Shown piece after piece: positions 10,287 to 18,932 of a stretch of DNA of 64,000 nt. The stretch lies in the NCBI RefSeq assembly GCF_030150205.1, contig NZ_JASLGT010000024.1:248001-312000 (forward strand). The letters are read 5' to 3'. The translations under genes and the position numbers were made by a program. The notes below the pieces were generated by a model. It had not been told where the DNA came from. It worked only from the letters and a program-made list of their open reading frames with translations, and did no database searches. The stretch comes from Niabella sp. Lineage in GTDB: Bacteria; Bacteroidota; Bacteroidia; Chitinophagales; Chitinophagaceae. The first letter of the stretch is position 1. Each line of letters begins with the position of its first letter.

Positions 10287-11246
10287 ATGACAGTGAAACT
10301 ACTTACCTGCATCCTGGTGGTACTGGCTGGCATTGCCGGCTTTAAACCGCTACACGAGCCCAACCGGCACCATCCGGGCAGCTCCCTTGCAGCACAATAC
10401 CCCAATGATGTGGGCATTGAGCAGGACCCAGATGTACTTTATGCAGAAAAATTTAATGATGGTATGCCCAATATACTGGCCCGGTATACGGATGTTGTTA
10501 ACAGCGCAGGAATGAGCCTGGATAGCGTGGATGTTCCGGCCAAAGGTTGCGTAGCCCTTAAAATGACCAACCAGGGAGGAAAAAACGACGGAGGGCATTT
10601 ATTCCGGCGGTTTGACCCGGGATTCGATAGCGTCCTCTACGTAAGATATTATGTAAAATACCCGTCGGATTCGAAAGGATATATCCACCACGAATCGGTT
10701 TGGGTCGGCGGCTATGCTCCTGCTACCCGGTATCCGCATCCCCGGGCCGGCACCTGTGCGCTTGGAGATCAGCGGATCTCTATAGCCTATGAACCCGTTG
10801 GCCCCCGCGATGACATGGACACCTATCTTTACTGGGGCGATATGCGGGCCGGCGCCCGGGGGAAATGCTATGGCAATGATATGATAAACGGCAGCCCGCA
10901 ATCGAAAAAGATCCCCTGGGACGAATGGACCTGTATTGAGCTGATGATCCGGCTCAACCATCCCGCAACAGCGTCAAACGGAGCGCTGCAGGTTTGGCAG
11001 GATGGCGCAGTAGTAGGGCATTGGGGCCCCGGTTTTCCAAACGGCAAATGGCAGGCTGATTCCTGGATGAATGATAAAACCGGGCAGCCCTTTGAAGGGT
11101 TTCGCTGGAGAATAAATGAAAACCTGAACCTCAATTATATCTGGATCGAGTTTTACGACGACACCACGCCCGAGGGAACATCCCATCATATCAAATTCTC
11201 CAACCTCGTTATTGCCAAAAGATACATCGGGCCTGTTAAACCCTGA
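10287..11246 (+). CDS. Secreted concanavalin-like (polysaccharide-lyase-like) protein
   Basis: The 319-residue protein has a hydrophobic N-terminal signal (MTVKLLTCILVVLAGIAG). The rest is rich in beta strands and aromatic residues (SVLYVRYYVKYPSD, WDEWTCIELMIRLN, GALQVWQDGAVVGHWG, YIWIEFYDD), as in the jelly-roll folds of polysaccharide lyases and laminin-G-like carbohydrate-binding proteins. An open frame extends 40 residues upstream, but the signal peptide begins at 10287, which is chosen. The enzyme activity is uncertain because I cannot place catalytic residues. It stands alone. Confidence 0.65.
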   Translation: MTVKLLTCILVVLAGIAGFKPLHEPNRHHPGSSLAAQYPNDVGIEQDPDVLYAEKFNDGMPNILARYTDVVNSAGMSLDSVDVPAKGCVALKMTNQGGKNDGGHLFRRFDPGFDSVLYVRYYVKYPSDSKGYIHHESVWVGGYAPATRYPHPRAGTCALGDQRISIAYEPVGPRDDMDTYLYWGDMRAGARGKCYGNDMINGSPQSKKIPWDEWTCIELMIRLNHPATASNGALQVWQDGAVVGHWGPGFPNGKWQADSWMNDKTGQPFEGFRWRINENLNLNYIWIEFYDDTTPEGTSHHIKFSNLVIAKRYIGPVKP

Positions 11247-11423
11247 ACCTCATTTTAAAAATCAATCTGGAATAGATACACCCCGTTGCTTTTATTGTTA
11301 TTCAGCTCAAATGTCTCGCTGAATTTTTTGCATGGCGTCAATTTCTTCGTTGCTTAATTTCACAAAACGCTCTCATCATCTTTTAGGAAAGATGCTATTA
11401 TCCGGATGTAAAAATGTGATCAT

Positions 11424-11576
11424 TCAAATCTTTGTCCGGCGTAACGCTTGTGAAAGGAATCCGTTGCCATCATCAAATGGGTGAATGATGATAAACCAAA
11501 AATGGGCGATTGCAGCTTTCAGAACAGAATCTGTTGCCGTATCGTCGTTAAACCATTGAATGTATTGTCCATTTAC
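11424..11576 (-). pseudogene. Fic-domain gene remnant, inverted central part
   Basis: The minus strand reads QYIQWFNDDTATDSVLKAAI then the Fic signature HPFDDGNG, and stops soon after. The canonical motif HPFxDGNGR has lost its last Arg (GNGF). The downstream part of the same gene lies immediately to the right but on the opposite strand, so this piece has been inverted. Intact Fic proteins transfer AMP or related groups onto targets; this one cannot be made. Confidence 0.75.
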
Positions 11577-11930
11577 TACAAAAAGTTCAACACAGCAACG
11601 GAGACATTACGGAATGGTTAAGCTGGTTTCTTCATTGTCGCAAAAACGCGTTATCGGCTACGGAAAACAATAAAATAAAATCTGCAGAAGGCTCCGTTTT
11701 GGAAAGTACACGAGCATACCCGCTTAAATGAAAGACAGCGCCTTGTATTGAATAAGCTCCTGGATGGGTTTGATAGAAAATTAAAATCTTCCAAATGGGC
11801 TAAAATAGCAATATGCTCTCCTGATACCGCTTTACGGAATATAAAAGACTTAATAGAAAAAGGCATTTTACAGCGGGAGCAGGGAGGTGGCCGTAGTACA
11901 AATTACGAACTGGCAGCGTTTTACGCATTG
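11576..11930 (+). pseudogene. Fic-domain gene remnant, 3' part with winged helix
   Basis: The plus strand encodes the usual C-terminal part of Bacteroidetes Fic proteins: VQHSNGDITEWLSWF, then after a frameshift a helix ending LNERQRLVLNKLLDGF, then a winged-helix segment (SSKWAKIAICSPDTALRNIK and GGGRSTNYEL). The reading frame changes at least once (near 11690). The normal start of the gene is missing. It joins the inverted fragment at about 11576. Confidence 0.75.
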
Positions 11931-12093
11931 ATCTTCCTGCTAAATATTATCTGTACATTAATAAACCCCGACAATTTTATAGCGGCCTTTTCAATGATAG
12001 TGCGTCTGTTTGTAATAAAATAAAAGCCAATATACCAAACAGCTGCAACCTTTATTGTGGGCGGTTTATTATAATAGCGCGTTGTGACACACT

Positions 12094-13102
12094 TTATTTT
12101 AGATATTTTCTTATAAAAGCAATGCTTTGGTCAATTAATTTATCTATTTCCTGGTTAGAAATATTGTTAAAGCCATGGTCGCCGTTTTCAACGGTTATAA
12201 ATTCGTTTTCTATTAATGAGTGATCAAGCGCATTTTTGAGATCTTTTGATTGTGAAATCGGGACAACGTCATCCTTTGTCCCATGAAAAATTATAGTAGG
12301 TACAGCATTTTTATTTGCATATTTTATCGGGGAATTGAACGCGCAGATCTCATTGATTTTTTGCCTGTCCGTTTTCGGGGAATAACCGGTCATCGCGAAA
12401 ACTAACTTTTCACGTATTTGATATAGTTTTTGGAAGAATAATTTAAACATAAATCCACCGAACCATCCAATATCTATTTTAAAGAGCGTGTTGAGATTTG
12501 TAGGTCCAAAGTTGTCGATTACATAATTTACACGAGCTGAATGAGGCGAAAGTTCCTTGTCTCCGGTGAATTGTTCATTCGTTGTATACGCAGCCATTAA
12601 TGCCAGGTGTCCTCCAGCAGAGCCACCCCATAATCCAATATTTGTTGTGTCTATATTCTTCAGCATGAGCGCGCACCCATCTGATGGCATCTTTACAATC
12701 TTCCACTGGGGTTGGAAGATGTATGTACTTGCCAACGAGCCTGTAATTTATACTTATCACAGCGAAGCCGTTCTTAAGCAATTCGCTTTTGAATCGCTGC
12801 ATGTAATAAATGGTTTCCAAAGTCTTGTCCCCTTCCGCCCAGGCTCCGCCATGAATTATGATTACCACGGGATGTTTTGGCGAATTTGTATCCGGCAGAA
12901 AAATGTCAAGCTCAGTGGAGGAATCAGCTACTGCCTTTTTATAGGAAACGTTTGTAAAGCTTTGTGTGTGTTGCCGACCGGTGCCGGGCTGTGCGCTTGC
13001 AAACGGAATTGTAAATACAGATAGAAGCAAAAGCCATAAAAGAAAAAGAGCCTTTCTCCTCTTTTCGGATTTTTGCAAACTAAAAATTGAATTATTTTTC
13101 AT
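12094..13102 (-). pseudogene. Alpha/beta-hydrolase (esterase) gene with a frameshift
   Basis: Two overlapping frames together make one secreted esterase of about 320 residues. The first (13102-12575) has a signal peptide and the oxyanion motif VVIIIHGGAWAEGDK; the second (12735-12094) has the nucleophile elbow IGLWGGSAGGHLALM, the acid loop with FHGTKDDVVP, and the catalytic His in ENGDHGFNN. The frames cross near 12655-12665, in the sequence encoding RAHAE/KNIDTTN, consistent with loss or gain of one base. All catalytic residues are intact, so a sequencing error or a recent mutation is possible. Confidence 0.8.
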
Positions 13103-13242
13103 TCTATGGTTTTACCCCATCAGGCAGCTATTCTGCCAGCAGCAAAAGCGGTCGGTATTATTTCAGCAATAGTAAATGTACGAAAATTGAATGTGCCGGA
13201 TAGCGAAGAACAACACAAAAGATTAAACTACATGGAATAAAT

Positions 13243-13265
13243 AAAGGCCGTTAAAAACGGCCTTT
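13243..13265. terminator. Intrinsic terminator-like hairpin
   Basis: AAAGGCCGTT (13243-13252) and AACGGCCTTT (13256-13265) form a 10-bp perfect stem with a 3-nt loop. No obvious gene ends just upstream on the plus strand; the nearest gene is the esterase, transcribed away on the minus strand. It may be the leftover terminator of a lost gene. Confidence 0.65.
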
Positions 13266-13480
13266 AAGTTTGCTCCCCCTGCTGGGGAGAGCAACTATTT
13301 GATTACTAATGTTTAATAAAAATTGTGTCAATTTTTTGCTTTTTGGCAAAAACGGAGCCGCTTCTGCCATTTTGTGCACTCAAATATAGCCATTCTTGGC
13401 AGACTTTCTGCTAAATTTTCCGGACATATTTTTTCTAAGCGGTACTTTCAATTCCAAAACGTGCAGAGATTAGATTCTTT

Positions 13481-13504
13481 ATTCGCCGCAAATTTGCGGC
13501 GAAT
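13481..13504. repeat. 24-bp perfect palindrome
   Basis: The half-site ATTCGCCGCAAA (13481-13492) is followed directly by its exact reverse complement (13493-13504), without a spacer. It lies in non-coding DNA about 150 nt before the restriction-like pseudogene. Such symmetry fits a protein dimer site or a recombination remnant. Confidence 0.8.
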
Positions 13505-13650
13505 AGCGTTACACTTCCAAAGCAGAATTATATTCACACAGCTATAGTTTTAAGGTTTTAGACTAAATTATACTGTGAAAGCATATAACATGAAGTTGCG
13601 GCGAGGTGGCTTTTTAATCTCATGTAATTTTACGCGATAATTGTTGTGAT

Positions 13651-14130
13651 ATGATTGACCCAGAACAGACGCAAAACAAGGAAAATGAACTAGTTAAGCC
13701 CCCTGTTATTGCAAACCAGTTTCGCCCATATCAATCTTTGGACGACCGTAGGTTCGAAGAGTTGACAGCTTCACTGATCGATCTCAAAATAAGAAATACA
13801 GGTTTTGACAACTACGATCTCGCTACATTAATGACTGGCGTATCGGACAAAGGGAGGGATCTTGCATTGTACCGGAATAAGCGGCAGGAAGGAATCATCC
13901 AGTGTAAAAAGTATGGAAAAAGTATTACCCGATTATATTCGGGCGTGATCTGGTTAAATATATTCTAAACAACCTGCTAGACGGTACGCTACTGCCAGAC
14001 CCCAGCAAGTTTACTTACTATATGGCTGCTCCGGGAGGTTTCACTGCGGACTGCCTGGATCTAATCGACCAACAACGGTTTGAACGACAGCAAATAGAGG
14101 ATTGGGTAAAGTATAATCGGGAACAGTATA
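13651..14130 (+). pseudogene. Restriction-endonuclease-like (Mrr/DRRFEEL type) gene, frameshifted and truncated
   Basis: The first 105 residues include DDRRFEELTASLIDLK and the catalytic-like strand pair DKGRDLALYRN/GIIQCKKYGKSITR, a PD-(D/E)xK pattern with the QxK motif. The frame breaks at about 13945; in another frame the protein goes on as RDLVKYILNNLLDGTLLPD and then FERQQIEDWVKYNREQY before similarity stops near 14130. Intact relatives are often the N-terminal nuclease of larger NACHT/STAND-type defence proteins; the remaining sensor part is absent here. This is a relic of a defence gene. Confidence 0.7.
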
Positions 14131-14423
14131 CTAGACCACTCTCCAGAAATCCAGCTCGCTGTCATACCTGAGAAGCCACGTCTTTGGGGAATACGAGTAC
14201 CATGTTCAGTCGTATAGGCGTCAATACGAACGACTGCCTCCCCGGCATCTATTTGCTCGGCTTCTGCCACTGCAATTGATCCATCGCTAAATTCTGCAGT
14301 TACTGGTCCAGTTATTCCACCTGAAACTAATTTAAAAAAGAATATTGCTGTACATCCGGGATACACATGAGTATCAGGAAAACTGATTCTATTCATATTT
14401 AAATTTATAAAGATTTTCGCCAA
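14061..14423 (-). CDS. Small hypothetical protein with chimeric C-terminus
   Basis: This 120-residue protein is of unknown function. The part up to about residue 93 (14423-14145) looks like a compact beta-rich domain, with FPDTHVYPGCTAIFFFKLVSG and IPQRRGFSGMTASWISGEW. The last 27 residues are the antisense of the restriction-like pseudogene and are hydrophobic, so the natural C-terminus was probably lost when the two sequences were joined. It is transcribed convergently with the pseudogene. Confidence 0.5.
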   Translation of the reverse strand: MAKIFINLNMNRISFPDTHVYPGCTAIFFFKLVSGGITGPVTAEFSDGSIAVAEAEQIDAGEAVVRIDAYTTEHGTRIPQRRGFSGMTASWISGEWSSILFPIILYPILYLLSFKPLLVD

Positions 14424-14436
14424 TCATACCATATCA

Positions 14437-15828
14437 TCAGGCAAATATGCTACGATCAATCGAAACAACCTTGTTGGGGTATTTGCAAATAAATGAAATA
14501 ATCAACTGCATGATATAGTGTGTACTGTTGTACGGGGTGAGACTATCTTTGATATCATCCAGGCAGTAAATATCCGCAGTATTGTCAATATACCCCATCC
14601 CGTAAAAGCTGCCATTTTCGATCCAAACGCAACTTTTCTCATTACAGTTCCTCCCTTTATCAATAATATAAAATGTCGCCGTGTCTTCTTTTAAAAAGGA
14701 AAGCGCCCTTGCTACTTTTTCGTTATAAATTTTGGGCGGCTGACCAGCAGAGCAAAGCAATTTATTTTTCTTATCAATGAGGTCGCATAGATCGCAGCGC
14801 CTTAAACGGCATAATTCAGCGCAAAGGCCAAAGCGCCTGGTCAATTCCTTAACTTTATTTATTCCTCCTTCGCGTGTAGTGAATACCTGGACAGGCAGAT
14901 CTTTTTTGCCCAGACGGGAAATCTTCATTCTTGTGTAGCCTCCCGGGTCATCCAGTACAAACAGTCCGAACTTAGGCTCATACTTTTTTAGGGCCTGGTT
15001 ATATTTGGGGTAAATTCGTTTAATTTCCAGTGCTTCCAGTATGAACGCCATCAGCTCGGTTCCACAGGCTTCGAAGCTGATAGCCGAAGCCTCTTTTATA
15101 AAATGCTGGCGCTTCAGATTGATATCCCGCTGTTTAAAATGTTGTGAAACGCGTTTCTTTAAATTTTTAGCTTTACCGACATAAATTGCTTTTCCTTCAT
15201 CATTATGAAAATAATAAACGCCGGGACTATCTGGTAGCTTCTCAAAATCTCCTTTTATTACATCCGGCACTGCCTGCTGCGCTCCCGGTCCTCTTTCCAG
15301 CATTGCTGAAACAACACCAGCACCGTCCCATTGTAATAACTTTCGAAATAATGTAACTGTAGCATCTGCATCACCACCTGCTCGATGCCTGTTATCGAGC
15401 TCAATACCCAACGAATCACAAACATTACCAAGACTATAAGAAGGTAGCCCCGGCCGGATCGCTCTTGAAAGTTGTACCGTGCATAATTTAGTCGCTTGGT
15501 AGCTATACCCTGCGTTCTCCAAATGATGTTTTACAAAGCAGTAGTCAAAATTGACATTGTGTGCCACAAATATCCTGCCTTCGAGCATTGAAAAGATCTC
15601 TTTTGCAATGTCTTCGAAAACGGGACTGTCCTGCACCATAGCATCGTCAATCCCCGTAAGCGATGTGATGAAGGCGGGTATCGGGTAATCTGGCCTTACC
15701 AAAGTTTCAAAGCGGTCGATAACCGTGTTCCCATCAAAAATGCGTATGGCAATTTCAGTAATGTTGCCTCCCGCCGCCGCATTGCCCCCGGTAGTTTCAA
15801 TATCAACTATTGCATACTCTGTATCCAT
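14437..15828 (-). CDS. DEDDh 3'-5' exonuclease fused to GIY-YIG nuclease
   Basis: This is a 463-residue fusion. Residues 1-165 are a DnaQ-type proofreading exonuclease (VDIETTG, VAHNVNFDYCFV, HRAGGDADAT), with the Asp/Glu and His residues in place. From about residue 200 there is a UvrC-like GIY-YIG domain (SPGVYYFHNDEGKAIYVGKA then LKKRVSQHF). This fusion is common in Bacteroidetes and is thought to take part in DNA repair. The stop is 13 nt from the start of the small hypothetical gene on the same strand. Confidence 0.93.
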   Translation of the reverse strand: MDTEYAIVDIETTGGNAAAGGNITEIAIRIFDGNTVIDRFETLVRPDYPIPAFITSLTGIDDAMVQDSPVFEDIAKEIFSMLEGRIFVAHNVNFDYCFVKHHLENAGYSYQATKLCTVQLSRAIRPGLPSYSLGNVCDSLGIELDNRHRAGGDADATVTLFRKLLQWDGAGVVSAMLERGPGAQQAVPDVIKGDFEKLPDSPGVYYFHNDEGKAIYVGKAKNLKKRVSQHFKQRDINLKRQHFIKEASAISFEACGTELMAFILEALEIKRIYPKYNQALKKYEPKFGLFVLDDPGGYTRMKISRLGKKDLPVQVFTTREGGINKVKELTRRFGLCAELCRLRRCDLCDLIDKKNKLLCSAGQPPKIYNEKVARALSFLKEDTATFYIIDKGRNCNEKSCVWIENGSFYGMGYIDNTADIYCLDDIKDSLTPYNSTHYIMQLIISFICKYPNKVVSIDRSIFA

Positions 15829-16105
15829 TTATCCTTTAAATTTATGGCAGCTTTTAATTTCTACACAAACCATCAACTAAATTAATTAGCAAATATCGGC
15901 TAAATATCTTATCATTCCCGATTTTAAGGCAGATCCATCTACTAAAACGAACCCTTCCGGGAAATATCAGAATATTTCCATGTCTTAAATTTATCTTTAA
16001 ATCTGACTTACAGTATATAACGTTATATTATACTAATGCAGCAAGATAATAGATTAACGTTCTTGCGACTGTATCAAATTACAAACAAATTATTATAAAT
16101 AACAA

Positions 16106-16312
16106 ATGCGAATAGACGAACAACGAATTATAGACTATTTAAGCCAGGGCATGACGCAACAGGAAGTGTCAGCTAAATTGAAGAAAGGGAAGATCTATCC
16201 CGCCAGTGTTAGCTCCATCGAAAAGACCTGTTCAGCTTTGCGCAAACGGTACAAGGCTAAAACAAATTTTCAGCTGGCGGTTAAACTATGTCGCAAAGGT
16301 TATATCAGGTAG
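16106..16312 (+). CDS. Small helix-turn-helix protein
   Basis: The 68-residue protein is close to a LuxR/GerE-type HTH: IIDYLSQGMTQQEVSAKLKK followed by PASVSSIEKTCSALRKRYKA, where the second helix has the look of a recognition helix. It has no sensor domain. The product would be a free-standing DNA-binding domain, related in style to response regulator C-termini. It stands alone between the exonuclease and the defence island. Confidence 0.6.
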   Translation: MRIDEQRIIDYLSQGMTQQEVSAKLKKGKIYPASVSSIEKTCSALRKRYKAKTNFQLAVKLCRKGYIR

Positions 16313-16558
16313 TCCTTGATTTCAAATCCGATTATAAACCAGGTTTTCGGCAACTTCAATAACCTACTTAATGCTCATTTTCCTTATAACGGCAACTTTG
16401 TCTTTTAGATTTCATTCGTTAAATTTATTTTTTGACGAACGAGCTCAGCAAAACGGTCGGAATTTTCAAAAATACCCCCATTAGGGTTGGCTATGAAGGA
16501 AGTACAGGTTATTCATATCTCCACGACAGCGACCAAATCAAAATGAGCGATCTATCTG

Positions 16559-17353
16559 TTACTTAAACCATAACAGGCTAATCGCATAATTGTATATATC
16601 AGAATAAAAACATTGCTCATAAAAGTTACGGCGGGGATCCCAACCTCTATTCTCGAACCATTCCTCGAAATCAAGTTGCTCAGGCTGTGACGCCTCCAAA
16701 CCTGGGTTTAGAAAAAACTGGTTTGCAACTGTCGTTGGAGGAAGCGCGCCGCCAATACGGAACTTATTGGCCAGTTTGGGAAAGTCATGACTACGAACCG
16801 ACCATTTAACTTTACCATCTTCGGAAAAAACAATCATAATCTCATGTGTTCCAACCGTCGCAAACCTTAATGCCGCTGCAGTCAAACTGACTCCGAACTT
16901 CTCAGAAATTTCCCGAATTATGTTTAAGGAAAACGGGCGTTTAGCGGTTAGGTTTCTCAGTTTTGCTGCCGGTAAAAGTAAATTTGCTGCGAAGGCATCG
17001 GCTTGCGATTCCAAAAGGTCTGAATGAACAAGGCCCGAATGAGACGAGTGCAAAGGAATACTCCCGACCCTAATACCTTCGCGATGGCTTTCAATAAAAT
17101 AGTGCCCTAGTTCGTGGGCAAGCGTAAAGCGCCCCCTATTGGACGTTGGTGTATTACCTTTTGTGGTATTCAGATGTATATTAAACTCCCGTCCATCCCA
17201 AACAAGCATACCGTCAAAATGATGTTTATAATCATCTAACAATATATCTAACCCCTCGTCTGCACAAACAGCCTCCAGATCCACTCTTCCGTCTTTCCAG
17301 AAGTTATCTGCTATTATTTCGGTGAGAAATTTGGTTTCAGCGCTTATCATCAA
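16559..17353 (-). CDS. ImmA/IrrE-family metallo-endopeptidase
   Basis: The 264-residue protein has a zinc-protease motif, RFTLAHELGHYFIESH (HExxH), and a downstream QADAFAANLLLP segment with the third ligand, as in ImmA/IrrE. These proteases activate genes by cleaving a repressor or antisigma-like partner. Its start overlaps the stop of the 115-residue gene by 4 nt (ATGA), and it is the last gene of a sigma factor operon. Related proteases control CBASS defence operons, and here the protease gene is divergent from a Pycsar-like operon, so the same job is likely but not shown. Confidence 0.9.
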   Translation of the reverse strand: MMISAETKFLTEIIADNFWKDGRVDLEAVCADEGLDILLDDYKHHFDGMLVWDGREFNIHLNTTKGNTPTSNRGRFTLAHELGHYFIESHREGIRVGSIPLHSSHSGLVHSDLLESQADAFAANLLLPAAKLRNLTAKRPFSLNIIREISEKFGVSLTAAALRFATVGTHEIMIVFSEDGKVKWSVRSHDFPKLANKFRIGGALPPTTVANQFFLNPGLEASQPEQLDFEEWFENRGWDPRRNFYEQCFYSDIYNYAISLLWFK

Positions 17354-17697
17354 CCTTTTTTGTCATCATTTTCGGAATTCCTTTTTATCTCCTGGTTCTT
17401 TCTGATTTGTTCCAGCACATCGGCAGGCAGATCGCTATTTTTACGGGCAGCCATACGGAGTTCTGCCTGTTCATCCGATTTCAATTCAACTTGGCTAATA
17501 GATAATTCCATGCGTTGTCGCGTTCCGTTAATAATGGCAAAGGGATCAATTGCATTCTCATCCACAGAAATAGAGCCCGGTGGATTTAATTTTTCAAACC
17601 GATCCAATTCCAGGTCTGTACGTGGTAGCAAATAGCCTATTGAGCATAGCCACTCATATATATTACCGCCGTCTATTTTTATTGATTTAACTGCCAT
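17350..17697 (-). CDS. Hypothetical protein between sigma factor and ImmA protease
   Basis: This is a 115-residue soluble protein with no recognised domain. The N-terminal half has some beta character and the C-terminal half is a charged helix (QVELKSDEQAELRMAARK). It overlaps the sigma factor gene by 11 nt and the protease gene by 4 nt, so all three are translationally coupled. Position alone suggests that it may be the target of the protease or an antisigma factor. Confidence 0.7.
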   Translation of the reverse strand: MAVKSIKIDGGNIYEWLCSIGYLLPRTDLELDRFEKLNPPGSISVDENAIDPFAIINGTRQRMELSISQVELKSDEQAELRMAARKNSDLPADVLEQIRKNQEIKRNSENDDKKG

Positions 17698-18331
17698 AAC
17701 CCAGAGATTTCATTAAATCGAACGCTTGTTTTTTGTAGACCCGAATAGAGGACTGGGATAACTTTACCACGTCTCTCAACTCCTTTGCGAGTTGCCGGGG
17801 TATATTTTTTCCCTCATGTTCGTGATATTGGTAGGTCAAGTATATTATTTTATGTTTAGGGGTCAATGTTGAAAACGCTTTATCAAGTTGAGCTTCGACT
17901 TCTTTCAGTTGACTTAATTTTTCAGGGGTATAGTCAACATTGGGATCAATCAAGGATATTATCACCTTTTCTTCACCAGTATAGGGAGAGTCGTCGGGTT
18001 TTACATAATCTGCAAATTCATTCCTTGCGATACTGTATAAGTAATACCTAAAGCATTTTTCGACATCTTCTGTTTTGCACTCTGAAACCCGAAACTTGCA
18101 GTATTTAAAAAGGCTTTCAAATGTCCTGTTTGTGACTTCCTCCGCATCGGTTTCTGTGAGCCCGGATTTCAAACACATGCGGGTACACTTTTCTAAAAGA
18201 TCTTTTCTGAATCGAAATGTAATATTAATAAAGGCCGCATTAGCCCATTCATCCGATTCTGAATCCCCCTTTAACTGTAATAATTCGACGAGATTTTCTA
18301 ATGTCTCATTTTCTAATTCCTGCCAGGTCAA
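17687..18331 (-). CDS. Sigma-70-like (ECF) RNA polymerase factor
   Basis: The 214-residue protein has a region-2-like segment (GLTETDAEEVTNRTFESLF with FRYYLYSIARNEFADYV) and a region-4-like HTH (LDKAFSTLTPKHKIIYLTYQ, then the recognition part SQSSIRVYKKQAFDLMKSLG). It heads the three-gene operon with the 115-residue protein and the ImmA protease. Its promoter region is the 106-nt gap shared with the Pycsar-like operon that runs the other way, so it may control both directions. Confidence 0.82.
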   Translation of the reverse strand: MTWQELENETLENLVELLQLKGDSESDEWANAAFINITFRFRKDLLEKCTRMCLKSGLTETDAEEVTNRTFESLFKYCKFRVSECKTEDVEKCFRYYLYSIARNEFADYVKPDDSPYTGEEKVIISLIDPNVDYTPEKLSQLKEVEAQLDKAFSTLTPKHKIIYLTYQYHEHEGKNIPRQLAKELRDVVKLSQSSIRVYKKQAFDLMKSLGYGS

Positions 18332-18437
18332 GTCTTACGTTTTATATACCTAAAAGCGTTAGTAACGGTTTTGAGTACATTCCAGATAACGGTTTCGGTA
18401 TTATAGTAAATGTAGTTAAATCCAAATTAAAAAACAA

Positions 18438-18929
18438 ATGGAACAAGAAAGATTAAAATTTTGCGTAGAACGGTATGACCATTACTACGACAGTATCAAT
18501 AATAAAGCTACCGTTTTTTTAACGCTAGGTACGTTCATCACAGGTGGCTTGGTTGCAGGATATCCTACACTACTAGAGAAGGTAAACTGCGGGATATGTA
18601 TTCATCTGTTAATGGGTCTGTTGTTATCCCTGGGACTTGCTATCATGATTATCGTTGCCTGGACTTCCGTCCCGTTCCTGAAAAGCGGGGGTAATTCTCT
18701 TTATTATTTCAATGATATATCCGCAATTCCAATGTCAGATTTTGGTAATTACTCGCAGTCAGTTACCGAGGCTGATGAGATTTTAGATCTAAGGGAACAG
18801 GTGTATCAGTTAGCGGCTGGTCTTTCAGGAAAATTTAAGAAATTAAGAATCGCAGGCTATTTACTCATCACCCAGTTTTTTCTTTTTATTCCCCTTATAA
18901 TCGTCATCATTTCTAATTTAAAAAAATAA
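18438..18929 (+). CDS. PycTM-like membrane effector of a Pycsar-type system
   Basis: The 163-residue protein begins with a short soluble helix (FCVERYDHYYDSINNKATVF) and has three hydrophobic segments: about residues 25-45, 55-75 and 138-160. This layout matches the small membrane effectors (DUF5706, PycTM) found next to pyrimidine cyclases in Pycsar anti-phage systems, where the cyclic nucleotide triggers membrane damage. The cyclase gene follows after 3 nt. The assignment rests on layout and context. Confidence 0.78.
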   Translation: MEQERLKFCVERYDHYYDSINNKATVFLTLGTFITGGLVAGYPTLLEKVNCGICIHLLMGLLLSLGLAIMIIVAWTSVPFLKSGGNSLYYFNDISAIPMSDFGNYSQSVTEADEILDLREQVYQLAAGLSGKFKKLRIAGYLLITQFFLFIPLIIVIISNLKK

Positions 18930-18932
18930 ATT

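Larger units (their letters stand above)
13103..13650. other. Intergenic region with hairpins and a palindrome
   Basis: No gene is seen in about 550 nt. It contains a terminator-like hairpin (13243-13265), a GC-rich inverted repeat with CTCCCC/GGGGAG arms near 13272-13290 and a 24-bp palindrome (13481-13504). It marks the passage from housekeeping genes into a scarred zone. Confidence 0.6.

Noticed and set aside
12094..13102. Two separate hydrolase genes
   Set aside because: The two frames complement one another exactly into a single esterase with one oxyanion and one nucleophile motif, so a frameshift is the better reading.
13268..13292. Sequence resembling the reverse complement of a tRNA 3' end, as a possible attachment site
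   Set aside because: Only about 15 nt fit, no full tRNA follows on either strand, and the stretch is explained as a CTCCCC/GGGGAG inverted repeat. No second copy was found in the window.
15829..16105. Short inverted repeats as a CRISPR remnant or small RNA
   Set aside because: There is no regular spacing and no repeat longer than chance; only AT-rich intergenic DNA is seen.
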